From Antarcticirhabdus aurantiaca (lineage in GTDB: Bacteria; Pseudomonadota; Alphaproteobacteria; Rhizobiales; Rhizobiaceae): a stretch of DNA of 64,000 nt. The notes under the pieces were generated by a model. It saw nothing but the letters and a program-made list of their open reading frames with translations, was not told where the DNA came from and searched no databases. The stretch's first letter is position 1, and every line of letters begins with the position of its first letter. The stretch covers positions 20,587 to 84,586 of the forward strand of contig NZ_VTOM01000027.1 of NCBI RefSeq assembly GCF_009765365.1, given 5' to 3'. Both the position numbers and the translations under genes were made by a program. Below are positions 1 to 9,881 of this stretch, one piece after another.

Positions 1-380
1 ACGAAGAGGCGGGGACGGCGGTTCTGCTTCTCCATCTCCTTGGCGAGGGCCGCCGCGATCTTCTCGCGGTCCACCGTCTCGATCACGTCGAAGAGCGCCA
101 CCGCCTCGCCGGCCTTGTTGGACTGGAGCGGGCCGATGAGATGCAGCTCGATGTCGGGGAAGCGCTCGCGAAGCGCCGGCCACTTGGCCTTGGCCTCCTG
201 CACCTTGTTCTCGCCGAAGATCCGCTGACCGGCTTCGAGGACCGGCAGGATGGCCTCCTCGCCATAGGTCTTCGACACCGCGACCAGCGCCGCCGAGCCG
301 GCGGCACGCTCCGCCTCGGCCTCGGCGCGCACGATCGCGGCGCGAACGGCTTCGAGGCGGTCGACCACGGTATCGGGCAT
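1..380 (-). CDS. yggS: YggS/PROSC-family pyridoxal-phosphate-binding protein (5' part, runs off the window)
   Basis: The ATG lies at 380-378, and 126 codons are visible before the reading frame leaves the window at base 1. The protein begins MPDTVVDRLEAV and contains VAVSKTYG, whose Lys37 is the position of the Schiff-base lysine in this family. FGENKVQEA and HLIGPLQSNK follow, both typical of YggS/PROSC proteins. Members are cytosolic, bind PLP without a known catalytic reaction and are thought to buffer PLP. The gene is divergent from leuS. A yggS-like gene beside leuS fits the usual order in Hyphomicrobiales. The C-terminal half is not visible. Confidence 0.9.
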   Translation of the reverse strand, partial: MPDTVVDRLEAVRAAIVRAEAEAERAAGSAALVAVSKTYGEEAILPVLEAGQRIFGENKVQEAKAKWPALRERFPDIELHLIGPLQSNKAGEAVALFDVIETVDREKIAAALAKEMEKQNRRPRLF

Positions 381-778
381 GGCGGAACTCCAGCTTTCGT
401 TGAGATGTCGATGCGTCGTATCAGCTTATCGGAGCCGCCGCGGGAGGGCGAACTCCGGCGGCCCACGCCTTAGACGATCGGCAGGGCCCGGAGGAAGACC
501 TGCCGGCCTTTCCGGGTCCTTCTCACCTCGAGCGTGACGCCGATCGGGAACAACCCCCTCGCATCACCTCCGTCATCGCGGGCGAGGCCGTCGCCTCGGC
601 CGGGGTGGCGCGTCCGTCCCGGTGCGCCGCTCGCCCATCGCCCCGCCTTCGCCTGCAAGGCTCACCAGGGTCGCTGCCTGGCCCTACGCGGCTTGCGCGG
701 GCGTGATGCTCGGTTGACCCTCGGCCCCTTCCCGTGTTGAAGCCGGGCGGAATCATCCGATCCGGAACGCGTCCGCCC
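381..778. other. Gene-free spacer between yggS and leuS
   Basis: These 398 bases separate the divergent yggS and leuS starts. Short open frames exist on both strands, but none has recognisable protein features. The stretch should hold both promoters and the leuS leader. I saw no convincing T-box, attenuator or strong inverted repeat. Confidence 0.5.
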
Positions 779-3391
779 ATGGCCACCGAACGATACAATC
801 CCAAAGCCGCCGAGCCGCGCTGGCAGGCCGTGTGGGACGAGAACAAGCTCTTCGAGACGCGGAACGACGCGCCGGGCGAAAAGTACTACGTGCTTGAGAT
901 GTTCCCCTACCCGTCGGGGCGCATCCATATGGGCCACGTGCGCAACTACGCGATGGGCGACGTCGTCGCGCGCTTCAAGCGCGCCCGCGGCCACAACGTC
1001 CTGCATCCCATGGGCTGGGACGCCTTCGGCATGCCGGCCGAGAACGCCGCCATGCAGAACAAGGTCCATCCGCGCGAATGGACCTACGCCAACATCGCGA
1101 CCATGCGCGCGCAGCTCAAATCCATGGGCCTGTCGCTCGACTGGAGCCGGGAGTTCGCGACCTGCGACGTCGACTACTACCACCGCCAGCAGATGCTCTT
1201 CCTGGACCTCCTGGAGAAGGGCCTTGCCTATCGCCGCAAGTCCAAGGTCAACTGGGACCCGGTCGACAACACTGTGCTCGCCAACGAGCAGGTGATCGAC
1301 GGGCGCGGCTGGCGCTCGGGCGCGCCCGTCGAGCAGCGCGAGCTGACGCAGTGGTTCTTCACGATCACCGAATTCGCCGAGGACTTGCTTTCAGCGCTCG
1401 ACCACCTGCCGGAATGGCCGGAAAAGGTGCGCCTGATGCAGCGCAACTGGATCGGCCGCTCGGAAGGCCTGCTGGTGCGCTGGCGGCTCGACGCTGCAAA
1501 TAAGCCGGCTGATATCGACGAGGTCGAGGTCTTCACGACCCGGCCGGACACGCTGTTCGGCGCCTCCTTCGTCGCCGTGGCGCCCGACCATCCGCTGTCG
1601 AAAGCCGCGGCCGCGGGCAATCCGAAGCTCGCCGCCTTCGTCGAGGAGGCGCGGCGCGGCGGCACCTCGGCGGCCGAGATCGAGACGGCCGAGAAGAAGG
1701 GCTTCGACACGGGGCTGAGAGCCGTCCACCCGCTCGATCCGAACTGGACCGTGCCGGTCTACGTCGCGAACTTCGTCCTCATGGACTACGGCACCGGCGC
1801 GATCTTCGGCTGCCCGGCGCACGACCAGCGCGACCTCGACTTCGCCCGGAAATACGCCCTGCCGGTCGTGCCCGTCGTGCTGCCCGAGGGCGCGGACGCG
1901 GCCACCTTCGACGTCGGCACCGAGGCCTTCACGGGCGAGGGGACCCTGTTCCATTCGCGCTTCCTCGACGGCCTCACCCCGGATGAGGGCTTCGACGCCG
2001 TCGCGAAGCGCCTGGAGGACACGGATCTCTCCGGTCGTCCTCAGGCCAAGCGCCAGGTGAACTTCCGCCTGCGCGACTGGGGCGTATCGCGCCAGCGCTA
2101 TTGGGGCTGCCCGATCCCGGTGCTCCACTGCGAGGCCTGCGGCGTCGTGCCGGAGGCGCGCGAGAACCTGCCGGTCCGCCTGCCCGACGACATCGACTTC
2201 GAGAAGCCCGGCAACCCGCTCGACCGCCATCCGACCTGGCGCCAGGCCACCTGCCCGCAATGCGGGGGGCCGGCCCTGCGCGAAACGGACACGATGGATA
2301 CCTTCGTCGACTCGTCCTGGTACTTCGCGCGCTTCACGAGCCCGCACGCCGCCGGGCCGACCGATCCGCAGATCGCCAATGCCTGGCTGCCGGTGAACCA
2401 GTACATCGGCGGCATCGAGCACGCGATCCTGCACCTCCTCTACTCGCGCTTCTTCACCCGCGCGATGCGGGCGACGGGCCACCTCGACCTCGACGAGCCG
2501 TTCAAGGGCCTGTTCACGCAGGGCATGGTGGTCCACGAGACCTATCGCGACGGTTCGGAATGGGTCGTGCCGGCCGACGTCTCGATCACGGAGGCCGACG
2601 GCGCGCGGACGGCGACCCGCCTGTCCACGGGCGGCCAGATCGCCATCGGCTCGATCGAGAAGATGTCGAAGTCGAAGAAGAACGTCGTCGATCCCGACGA
2701 CATCATCGCGAGCTACGGCGCCGACACGGCGCGCTGGTTCATGCTCTCCGACTCGCCGCCCGACCGCGACGTGATCTGGACCGAGGCCGGCGTCGAGGGC
2801 GCCCATCGCTTCGTCCAGCGCCTCTGGCGCGTCGTCTCGGAGGCCGCGCCGCACCTCGCGGGCGCCGCCGAGGCACCGTCCGACGATCCCGCGGCGACCG
2901 CGCTTCGCAAGGCGGCGCACCGCGCGGCGGCCGGCGTCACCGACGACATCGAGCGCCTCGCCTTCAACAAGGCCGTCGCGCGGCTCTATGAGCTGGTCAA
3001 CGCGCTCGCCGGTCCCTTCGCGAGCCTCGACACCGCCGCGCCTGAAGCGCGCGCCGCCGCGCGCGAGGCCGCGACGATCCTCGTGCGCCTCGTCGCGCCG
3101 ATGATGCCGCATCTCGCCGAGGAATGCTGGCAGGCGCTGGGCGAGACGGGCCTTTGCGCCGCAGCGCCCTGGCCGGTGGCCGAACCCGCGCTCCTGCGTG
3201 ACGACGAGGTCACTCTGCCGGTCCAGATCAACGGCAAGAAGCGCGGCGACTTGACCGTTCCCGCGGGCGCCGACAAAGCTGCGATCGAAGCCGAGGCGCT
3301 CGCCCTCGACTTCGTCCAGGCCGCGCTCGGCGGCCAAGCGCCCAAGCGCGTCGTCGTGGTACCCGGAAGGATCATCAATGTCGTCGTTTGA
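779..3391 (+). CDS. leuS: Leucyl-tRNA synthetase
   Basis: This 870-residue class I synthetase charges tRNA-Leu with leucine in the cytosol. The HIGH signature is HMGH at residues 50-53, inside [12 protein letters not shown], and the KMSKS loop is EKMSKSKKN near residue 628. The editing (CP1) domain lies between them, including [10 protein letters not shown] and [15 protein letters not shown]. Length is normal for a bacterial LeuRS. An in-frame ATG at 734 would add 15 residues, but MATERYNPK at 779 matches family N-termini. The last 14 bases overlap lptE, so leuS, lptE and holA are probably co-transcribed. Confidence 0.98.
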   Translation: MATERYNPKAAEPRWQAVWDENKLFETRNDAPGEKYYVLEMFPYPSGRIHMGHVRNYAMGDVVARFKRARGHNVLHPMGWDAFGMPAENAAMQNKVHPREWTYANIATMRAQLKSMGLSLDWSREFATCDVDYYHRQQMLFLDLLEKGLAYRRKSKVNWDPVDNTVLANEQVIDGRGWRSGAPVEQRELTQWFFTITEFAEDLLSALDHLPEWPEKVRLMQRNWIGRSEGLLVRWRLDAANKPADIDEVEVFTTRPDTLFGASFVAVAPDHPLSKAAAAGNPKLAAFVEEARRGGTSAAEIETAEKKGFDTGLRAVHPLDPNWTVPVYVANFVLMDYGTGAIFGCPAHDQRDLDFARKYALPVVPVVLPEGADAATFDVGTEAFTGEGTLFHSRFLDGLTPDEGFDAVAKRLEDTDLSGRPQAKRQVNFRLRDWGVSRQRYWGCPIPVLHCEACGVVPEARENLPVRLPDDIDFEKPGNPLDRHPTWRQATCPQCGGPALRETDTMDTFVDSSWYFARFTSPHAAGPTDPQIANAWLPVNQYIGGIEHAILHLLYSRFFTRAMRATGHLDLDEPFKGLFTQGMVVHETYRDGSEWVVPADVSITEADGARTATRLSTGGQIAIGSIEKMSKSKKNVVDPDDIIASYGADTARWFMLSDSPPDRDVIWTEAGVEGAHRFVQRLWRVVSEAAPHLAGAAEAPSDDPAATALRKAAHRAAAGVTDDIERLAFNKAVARLYELVNALAGPFASLDTAAPEARAAAREAATILVRLVAPMMPHLAEECWQALGETGLCAAAPWPVAEPALLRDDEVTLPVQINGKKRGDLTVPAGADKAAIEAEALALDFVQAALGGQAPKRVVVVPGRIINVVV

Positions 3392-3929
3392 CCGTTCGCT
3401 CCGGCGCGCTTCCGCGGTGCTGGCCCTTGCCGGGCTGGCGCTGGCCGGCTGCACCTCCGGCCCGCTCTACGGCACGAACGGCTTGTCGCCGGACTCCACG
3501 CTCGCCGCGGCCGATACCCGCGGCAGGATCCGCGGCCTCGTCGCGATCCCGACGCCGGTCGACCGCACGACGCAGCTCGTGCGCAACGCCCTTCTCACCC
3601 GCCTCAACGGCGGCGACGCCGTGTCCGGCGCGCCCTACGAGCTGCGCCTGGTCGCCACCGGAACGCAGCGCTCGGCGGTGATCGAGCCGATCTCCGGCCT
3701 GCCCACCGCCGCGATCTACACGATGACGGTGAGCTACCAGATCGTTCGCCTTTCCGACAACCGGGTCATCGACGCGGGCACGCGCTCCTCGCAGGCGCCC
3801 TACGACCAGTCGGCCCAGCTCTTCGCCGCCGATCGCGCCGCCACCAACGCCCGCGCGGAAGCCGCCCAGGACGTCGCTAGGAAGGTCGAGCTCGCCGTCG
3901 CCGCGGCGCTGCGGCGCGTCGTCGGCTGA
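3378..3929 (+). CDS. lptE: LPS-assembly lipoprotein LptE
   Basis: This 183-residue outer-membrane lipoprotein should plug the LptD barrel during lipopolysaccharide export. A signal peptide ends in the lipobox LALAGC, with Cys25 as the lipidation site. The remainder contains LYGTNG and long alternating beta segments consistent with LptE, a family that is poorly conserved in sequence. Placement between leuS and holA is the conserved position of lptE in proteobacteria and strongly supports the call. The start overlaps the leuS stop by 14 bases, which suggests translational coupling. Confidence 0.9.
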   Translation: MSSFDRSLRRASAVLALAGLALAGCTSGPLYGTNGLSPDSTLAAADTRGRIRGLVAIPTPVDRTTQLVRNALLTRLNGGDAVSGAPYELRLVATGTQRSAVIEPISGLPTAAIYTMTVSYQIVRLSDNRVIDAGTRSSQAPYDQSAQLFAADRAATNARAEAAQDVARKVELAVAAALRRVVG

Positions 3930-3940
3930 CCGACTGAGGC

Positions 3941-4990
3941 GTGGCTGAGCGCAAGGCGGGGGAGGTCGACGCCTTCCTGTCCCGCCCGGACACGAGCTTC
4001 CCGATCCTCCTGATCTACGGGCCCGATACGGGGCTCGTGGCGGAGCGCGCGAAGAAGGCGGCGGCCCTGTCAGGCGTCGACCTGTCCGATCCCTTCGCCA
4101 GCGTCCTCCTGGAAGCGGCCGAGGTCGAGCGCGAGCCCGGCCGCCTCTTCGACGAGGCGCGCACCGTCTCGCTCTTCGGCGGCCGCCGCCTCGTGCGCGT
4201 CAAGGGTGCCACCGGCTCCGCCAAGGCGCTGGCCGAAGCCGTCGCGGCGCTCGCCGCCGAGCCCCCGCGCGACGCGACGATCGTCATCGAGGCGGGCGAC
4301 CTCAAGAAGAGCGCGCCGCTGCGCACCGCCGCCGAGAAGGGCCGCGGCGCCATGGCGCTGCCCTGCTACGCCGACGAGGGCCGCTCGCTCGACGGCTTGA
4401 TCGCCGAGGCGATGAGGTCCGCCGGCCTCGTTCTCGAACCGCAGGCGCGCGACGAGCTGAAGTCGCGCCTGGGCGCCGACCGGCTCGCCTCGCGCGGCGA
4501 GATCGCCAAGCTCGCCCTCTACGCCCACGGCCAGCCGACGGTGAGCGCCGAGGACGTCGCGGCGATCGTCGGCGACGTGTCCGCCGACACGCTGGACGAG
4601 GCGATCGACGCGGCGGCCTCCGGCGAGGTCAAGAAGCTCCCCCACCTCATCGAGCGCCTGACCTCGGCGGGAACGCCGGTGTTCCAGCTCCAGCAGGGCC
4701 TCCTGCGGCACTTCCAGCAGCTCCAGGCCATGCGCGCCGAGATGGAGCGCTCGAACGACGCGAGCCCCGCCCGCGTGATCGAGAAGCGCCGCCCGCACTT
4801 CCGTCGCAAGGCGGCCTTCGAGGCCGCGCTCTCCGCCTGGACGACGGAGAGCCTGGCCGAGGCCCTGTCGCGCATCGAAGCCGACATCCTCCTGTCGCGG
4901 CGCGAGTCGGCCCTTGCCCTGACGCTCGCCCACCGCCTCCTCCTCACCATCGCCGTCGACGCCGCCAAGGCGCGCAACCGGCGGCGGTAA
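3941..4990 (+). CDS. holA: DNA polymerase III delta subunit
   Basis: HolA is the clamp-loader subunit that opens the beta clamp. The 349-residue protein starts at a GTG 11 bases after lptE; MAERKAGEVDAFL matches alphaproteobacterial HolA N-termini, so the GTG is accepted. LIYGPDTGLVAERA (about residues 23-36) is the degenerate, non-hydrolysing P-loop region expected in delta. The C-terminal part carries the helical collar domain. The end converges with the diguanylate cyclase gene, 13 bases away. Confidence 0.95.
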   Translation: MAERKAGEVDAFLSRPDTSFPILLIYGPDTGLVAERAKKAAALSGVDLSDPFASVLLEAAEVEREPGRLFDEARTVSLFGGRRLVRVKGATGSAKALAEAVAALAAEPPRDATIVIEAGDLKKSAPLRTAAEKGRGAMALPCYADEGRSLDGLIAEAMRSAGLVLEPQARDELKSRLGADRLASRGEIAKLALYAHGQPTVSAEDVAAIVGDVSADTLDEAIDAAASGEVKKLPHLIERLTSAGTPVFQLQQGLLRHFQQLQAMRAEMERSNDASPARVIEKRRPHFRRKAAFEAALSAWTTESLAEALSRIEADILLSRRESALALTLAHRLLLTIAVDAAKARNRRR

Positions 4991-5003
4991 GGCCGGGCTG
5001 CGG

Positions 5004-6215
5004 TCAGGAGGCCAGCGGGCTCAAGGCGCCGGGCGGCCGGCGCGGGCTCGCGGCGGCGCCGTCGTCCGCGACGCTCGGTGCGAGATCGAGGCCGCAGACC
5101 CGGTTCCGTCCGCCGGCCTTGGCGCGGTAGAGGGCCGCGTCCGCCCGCGCCGTCGCGGGTCCGATGTCGGCTTCCGTTTCGTCCACCACGGCCACGCCGA
5201 TGCTGACCGTCACGGGCAGGAGCGTTCCGCCCACCGCCACCGGCGCCGCGGCGGCGGCGAAGCGAAGCCGCTCCGCGATCGCCAGCGCCTCGGCGGCGCT
5301 GGTCGCCGGCAGCACGGCCAGGAACTCCTCGCCGCCCCAGCGCGCCCCGAGATCGGTCTTGCGCAGGACGCCGGACATCAGGACCGCGAACTGGGCCAGC
5401 ACTTCGTCGCCCGCCGCGTGGCCCAGCCGGTCGTTGACGGCCTTGAAGTGATCGATGTCGGCGAGGAGAACGGCCGAACCCGCGATCGAAACATGCGACA
5501 GCCGGCTCGAAAGGCCGCGGCGATTGAAGAGCCTGGTGAGGGGGTCGCGCTGGGACAGCCGGGCGAGCCGAAGGTTCGACCGCTCGCCGGCCATCGCCAG
5601 GTAGGCGAAGTGGATCAGGATGCCGGCGATCTGGTCGATCGTCAGCGAGATCTTGGCCGACTCGACCGACATCATCGGCTGGTCGGTCGCCGCGAGGATG
5701 ACGACGGACAGGACGAACAGCATGAAGTACACGGAAAAGGACCCGATCGCGAAGTATTGCGACCAGAGGCGATCGCGCGACTGCGCCCTCAAACACTCGA
5801 ACAATGCGAGCCCCGTCGGCAAGGAGCAGGCGAGGAAGACGAGCGCCAGACACAACCGCGGCCACAGACCGGAGCCCATGCCGCAGCCGTAGACGAGCCC
5901 GGGCAGCACGGCGAGAACCAGAACCGAGGGCGCGTGCACCGGCAGTTCGTGGAAGCGCCGCAACCCGCTCCAGGACAAAGCGAGGCTCGCTCCGAAGAGA
6001 CCGTAAACCACCATTCCAAAAACGGGCGGGAGAATGTCGTCCATCGGGCGGCTGAACATGATCAGCGAGCCGAGGATGGAGAAGATCAGGGCGAGCAGCC
6101 AGTGGAGGATGTAGACGTCGTCGCGCTGCCGGAGCGCCAGGAGCGCGAAGACGAGGACGTAGCTGATCCGGGAGGACAGCGTCGCGAACTGCAGCGTGTC
6201 GAGATCGAAGGTCAC
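5004..6215 (-). CDS. Membrane-bound diguanylate cyclase (GGDEF)
   Basis: This 403-residue protein has about six hydrophobic segments in the first 210 residues, then a cytoplasmic GGDEF domain. The active site reads ARWGGEEF, and RKTD lies five residues upstream as a canonical RxxD inhibitory site. It should therefore make cyclic di-GMP under product inhibition. FNRRGLSSRL and ADIDHFKAVND are normal GGDEF elements. The N-terminal membrane region is not a sensor family I recognise, so the input is unknown. The start is GTG (bases 6215-6213). No EAL domain is present. The gene interrupts the usual holA-parB neighbourhood. Confidence 0.9.
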   Translation of the reverse strand: MTFDLDTLQFATLSSRISYVLVFALLALRQRDDVYILHWLLALIFSILGSLIMFSRPMDDILPPVFGMVVYGLFGASLALSWSGLRRFHELPVHAPSVLVLAVLPGLVYGCGMGSGLWPRLCLALVFLACSLPTGLALFECLRAQSRDRLWSQYFAIGSFSVYFMLFVLSVVILAATDQPMMSVESAKISLTIDQIAGILIHFAYLAMAGERSNLRLARLSQRDPLTRLFNRRGLSSRLSHVSIAGSAVLLADIDHFKAVNDRLGHAAGDEVLAQFAVLMSGVLRKTDLGARWGGEEFLAVLPATSAAEALAIAERLRFAAAAAPVAVGGTLLPVTVSIGVAVVDETEADIGPATARADAALYRAKAGGRNRVCGLDLAPSVADDGAAASPRRPPGALSPLAS

Positions 6216-6450
6216 GTCCGCCCGCCCGCCGGTTCACGGCCGGAGGCCAGCCCCTCGTCCAGCTGACATGATGTCCGGTAAGTCATCGCAATGCAGCCGT
6301 CTCGGACGATCCCAATCAAGCCTCATACAACACAGGGACTGTAAAGGACGGGTATAGGCCGAGCGACGATCCGACATATACAAAGTTATACTTACAAATC
6401 GATCGCCCTGTCTTCGCCGTCCATGTTCCCGTTTTTTCGGACTTTTCGAC
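6216..6450. promoter_or_regulatory. Divergent, locally AT-rich intergenic region
   Basis: These 235 bases lie between the divergent cyclase and OmpW-like genes. The section around 6360-6405 is unusually AT-rich for this genome (it contains TATACAAAGTTATACTT) and probably holds at least one promoter. I cannot assign -35 and -10 elements reliably. Confidence 0.4.
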
Positions 6451-7116
6451 ATGAGCTCATCCCGGCGCCTCGGCGCGATCCTCCTCCGCGTGGTCACGGT
6501 GGTCGCCGGCGGCCTCGCGCCAACGCTTGTCCATGCGCAAGAGCCCGCCACCGGCTTCTCGGCCGGCGACGTTCTCGTCCGGGCCCGGATCGCGGGCCTT
6601 GTTCCGGTCAACCAGCGCTCGAGCATCGATCTCATCGGCGGCCGCGTCGAGAGCCCCGACATGATCCTGCCGGATGCCGACGTCACGTGGTTCATGACCG
6701 ATAACCTGGCCTTGTCGGGCCAGGGCGGGGTGTCGCGCAGCCGGCCCGAGATCAAGGACTCGCTGGTCGGGGACTTTCCCATCGGCTCGATCTGGTCGGC
6801 GGCGGGAACGCTGTCCCTGCAATATCATTTCCGACCCGAAACGGACTTCAAGCCCTATCTCGGCGTGGGCGCGGCGCTCGCCGTGCCCTTCAAGATCGAG
6901 CCGGCGGGCGGTCTCGTCCAGGACTTCGAGGTGGACACGATCGGCGGCATGCTGTTTCAGGCGGGCGTCGACGCCCACGTGACCGGCAACTGGTACGCCA
7001 ATGCCGAGGCCAAGATGATGCTGATGCCGACCTACGAGCTGACGACCGACGGCGTGACCGCCGCCGTCAAGCAGGACACGCTGATCCTGGCGACCGGCAT
7101 CGGCTACCGCTTCTGA
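6451..7116 (+). CDS. OmpW-family outer-membrane beta-barrel protein
   Basis: The 221-residue protein has a signal peptide ending near VHAQE. The mature part begins AGDVLVRARIAGLVP and contains ILPDADVTWFMTDNLAL, the characteristic early strands of OmpW. It ends IGYRF, with the C-terminal aromatic residue used for outer-membrane insertion. OmpW proteins form narrow eight-stranded channels for hydrophobic molecules. It is a single gene converging on parB. The family call is firm, but the substrate is unknown. Confidence 0.88.
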   Translation: MSSSRRLGAILLRVVTVVAGGLAPTLVHAQEPATGFSAGDVLVRARIAGLVPVNQRSSIDLIGGRVESPDMILPDADVTWFMTDNLALSGQGGVSRSRPEIKDSLVGDFPIGSIWSAAGTLSLQYHFRPETDFKPYLGVGAALAVPFKIEPAGGLVQDFEVDTIGGMLFQAGVDAHVTGNWYANAEAKMMLMPTYELTTDGVTAAVKQDTLILATGIGYRF

Positions 7117-7118
7117 GC

Positions 7119-7138
7119 GGCGCCGCGCCGACGGCGCC
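7119..7138. terminator. Hairpin between convergent ompW-like gene and parB
   Basis: GGCGCCG and CGGCGCC form a 7-bp stem with a 6-base loop in the 22-base gap between two convergent stops. There is no T-run, so it is at best a bidirectional pause or Rho-assisted end. Confidence 0.35.
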
Positions 7139-8170
7139 TCACACGGATCGGATGCGCGGCCCGTCGGCGTCCGGCGTCCGGCGGCGGGCCTCCTCGATGA
7201 GGGCGAGGAGCGCGTCGAGCTCCTCGCGGGACGCGAAGTCGATCCGCAGGCCGCCGGACTGGTTCTTCTTCAGCTTGATGTCGACGGCGAGGCCGAGCGC
7301 GTCGGAGAAGCGGCGCACGAGGCGCTCCTGCTCCTCGGTGCGGCTCGGCGCGGCGCGCTTCGGGTTCGAAGGTGCGGCGGGCGCGTCCGGTTCGCCCGCC
7401 GAGCGGATCCCCCCGGCGCGGGCGAGCTCCTCGGCCTGGCGCACCGACAGGCCCGCTTCGGCGACGTGGCGGGCGAAGGCGAGAGGATCGTCCTGCGTGA
7501 CCGCGGCGCGGGCATGGCCGGCCGAGATCATCCCGGCGATCACCATCTCGCGCACCGCTTCCGGCAGCTTCAGGAGGCGCAGCGTGTTGGCGACGTGGGA
7601 GCGGCTCTTCCCCAGGATGTCGCCGAGGTCGCCCTGCGTGTAGCCGTGCTCGTCGATCAGCATCTGGAAGCCCAGCGCTTCCTCGACCGCGTTGAGGTCG
7701 GCGCGCTGGACGTTCTCGATGATGGCGATCTCGAGTGCCTGCCGGTCGTCGATCTCGCGCAGCACCACGGGCACGGCGGCGAGCCCGGCGATCCGGGCCG
7801 CGCGCCAGCGCCGCTCGCCCGCGACGATCTCGAAGCTGCCCGCCTCGCCCGGGCGGCTGCGCACGAGCAGCGGCTGGACGAGGCCGTGGGTCTTCAAGGA
7901 GGCGGCGAGCTCGGCGAGCTCCGCCTCGTCGAAGTGCCGGCGCGGATTGTTCGGGTTCGGATGGATGCGGTCGAGCGGAACCGTGCGGTCGGGCGCGGGC
8001 GCGACAGCCGGCTCGCCGTCCTTGGTGGCGAGGCCGATCTTCGGCACGGGAAAGGCGCGCGAGGAGCCGAAGCCGCCGGGGGAGGGGATGCCGCTGGCCG
8101 TTCCGGCGGCGCCGCCGATGAGGGAAGCGAGGCCGCGCCCCAGTCTCTGCCTGGATTTCTCGTCGCTCAT
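7139..8170 (-). CDS. parB: Chromosome-partitioning protein ParB
   Basis: ParB is the CTP-dependent clamp that loads at parS and spreads to form the origin segregation complex. The 343-residue protein starts MSDEKSRQRLGRGLASLIG, a typical ParB N-terminus that contacts ParA. The ParB/Srx domain follows, with GERRWRA at 118-124 as the CTP-binding arginine motif. A helix-turn-helix (TQGDLGDILGKSRSHVANTL) and a C-terminal dimer domain complete it. The frame extends 39 codons upstream, but the chosen ATG is the conserved start. It lies 41 bases after parA, and three parS-like sites occur in this window. Confidence 0.97.
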   Translation of the reverse strand: MSDEKSRQRLGRGLASLIGGAAGTASGIPSPGGFGSSRAFPVPKIGLATKDGEPAVAPAPDRTVPLDRIHPNPNNPRRHFDEAELAELAASLKTHGLVQPLLVRSRPGEAGSFEIVAGERRWRAARIAGLAAVPVVLREIDDRQALEIAIIENVQRADLNAVEEALGFQMLIDEHGYTQGDLGDILGKSRSHVANTLRLLKLPEAVREMVIAGMISAGHARAAVTQDDPLAFARHVAEAGLSVRQAEELARAGGIRSAGEPDAPAAPSNPKRAAPSRTEEQERLVRRFSDALGLAVDIKLKKNQSGGLRIDFASREELDALLALIEEARRRTPDADGPRIRSV

Positions 8171-8211
8171 GTCATGTCCTTCGGAAGTCTCGTTGCCCGG
8201 GGGCGCAGGGA

Positions 8212-9027
<816 letters not shown>

Positions 9028-9149
9028 GGATTCTTAGCCTCGTTCGCCGGCCGCCGGGTCCGCCACCCGGCCGGTTCCGCCGTCACATTGCACTGTCGCG
9101 CGCGAGGCTTGCGCCGCGCGCGCCGGATTGTCTCGGAAGCGGCTTTTTT

Positions 9150-9881
9150 CTAGAGCCGCGCGACGTTTCGGATCTCGAGGATCGCAGCGTCCTCGCCGCC
9201 CGTCGTTGACGGATGCTTTACCATGTCGAACCGCCATTGGGCAGACGCTTGCGCGATCTCCGCCTCGAAGCTTTCGCCCTTGGGAAAGAAGCAGGCGGCG
9301 TTCGGGCTAAGATGAGGCGCGACGAAGCCGAGAAGCACGTCGAGCGAAGCAAGGGCCCGGGCGCTGACCGCCTCGGCGCCGGCGATCACCGCCCCCGCCT
9401 CCTCGATGCGGACCGCGTGGACGGCAACGGGCAGGCCGAGCTCGCGCGATGCCTCGCGCAGAAAGGCGGCCTTCTTGTTGTTGCTCTCGACGAGATCGAC
9501 GCGCGCGCCCTCGCGGGTCCTGTTGCAGATGGCGAGAACGAGGCCCGGCAGGCCGCCGCCCGAGCCGATGTCGGTCCAGCGAAGCGGGCCGGGCGCGACC
9601 GCGTGGAGGGCCAGCGAGTCGCCGATGTGGCGCGTCCACAGGTGCGGCAGGCTGGCGGGCGAGACGAGGTTGATCGCCGCCTGCCAGCGCTGAAGAAGGG
9701 CCGCGTAGGCGTCGAGCTTCTCGGCCGTTTCACGTGAAACGGAAAAGCGCTGCAGCACGGCCTCGCGCTCCTCGGCCTGGGTCGCGGCGATCAGGCTCTT
9801 GGAGGGGCGTGCCACCCGCTTGGTCTGGCGCGGCGCGGTGCGCGTGTCGCGGCCGCGCGCGTTGCCGGCCTCACGCCGCAT
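9150..9881 (-). CDS. rsmG: 16S rRNA (guanine527-N7)-methyltransferase RsmG
   Basis: RsmG methylates G527 of 16S rRNA using SAM. The SAM-binding loop is [11 protein letters not shown] from about residue 103, and [20 protein letters not shown] is the conserved upstream block. The frame from ATG 9881 gives 243 residues, longer than usual. The first 22 are basic and low in complexity, so a GTG at 9815 (VARPSKS) is a possible real start. The ATG overlaps the mnmG stop by 11 bases. A perfect parS-type palindrome lies inside the gene at 9727-9740, read as VSRET. Confidence 0.95.
   Translation of the reverse strand: MRREAGNARGRDTRTAPRQTKRVARPSKSLIAATQAEEREAVLQRFSVSRETAEKLDAYAALLQRWQAAINLVSPASLPHLWTRHIGDSLALHAVAPGPLRWTDIGSGGGLPGLVLAICNRTREGARVDLVESNNKKAAFLREASRELGLPVAVHAVRIEEAGAVIAGAEAVSARALASLDVLLGFVAPHLSPNAACFFPKGESFEAEIAQASAQWRFDMVKHPSTTGGEDAAILEIRNVARL
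9725..9742. promoter_or_regulatory. parS: parS site 1 (ParB-binding palindrome)
   Basis: The 18-bp palindrome CCGTTTCACGTGAAACGG contains the 14-bp core of the near-universal parS sequence TGTTTCACGTGAAACA. It lies inside rsmG, about 0.7 kb upstream of parA. The identical 18 bp recurs at 38494-38511. Confidence 0.9.

Noticed and set aside
534..740. Small open frames in the yggS-leuS spacer
   Set aside because: No ribosome-binding site of note, no recognisable protein features, and composition typical of random GC-rich frames.
1391..3454. Very long minus-strand open frame opposite leuS
   Set aside because: High GC content keeps the antisense frame open; the protein is Arg/Gly-rich with no recognisable domain, and leuS is unambiguous.
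7355..7375. GGGTTCGAA resembling a tRNA T-loop
   Set aside because: It lies in parB coding sequence and no acceptor or anticodon arm can be folded around it.
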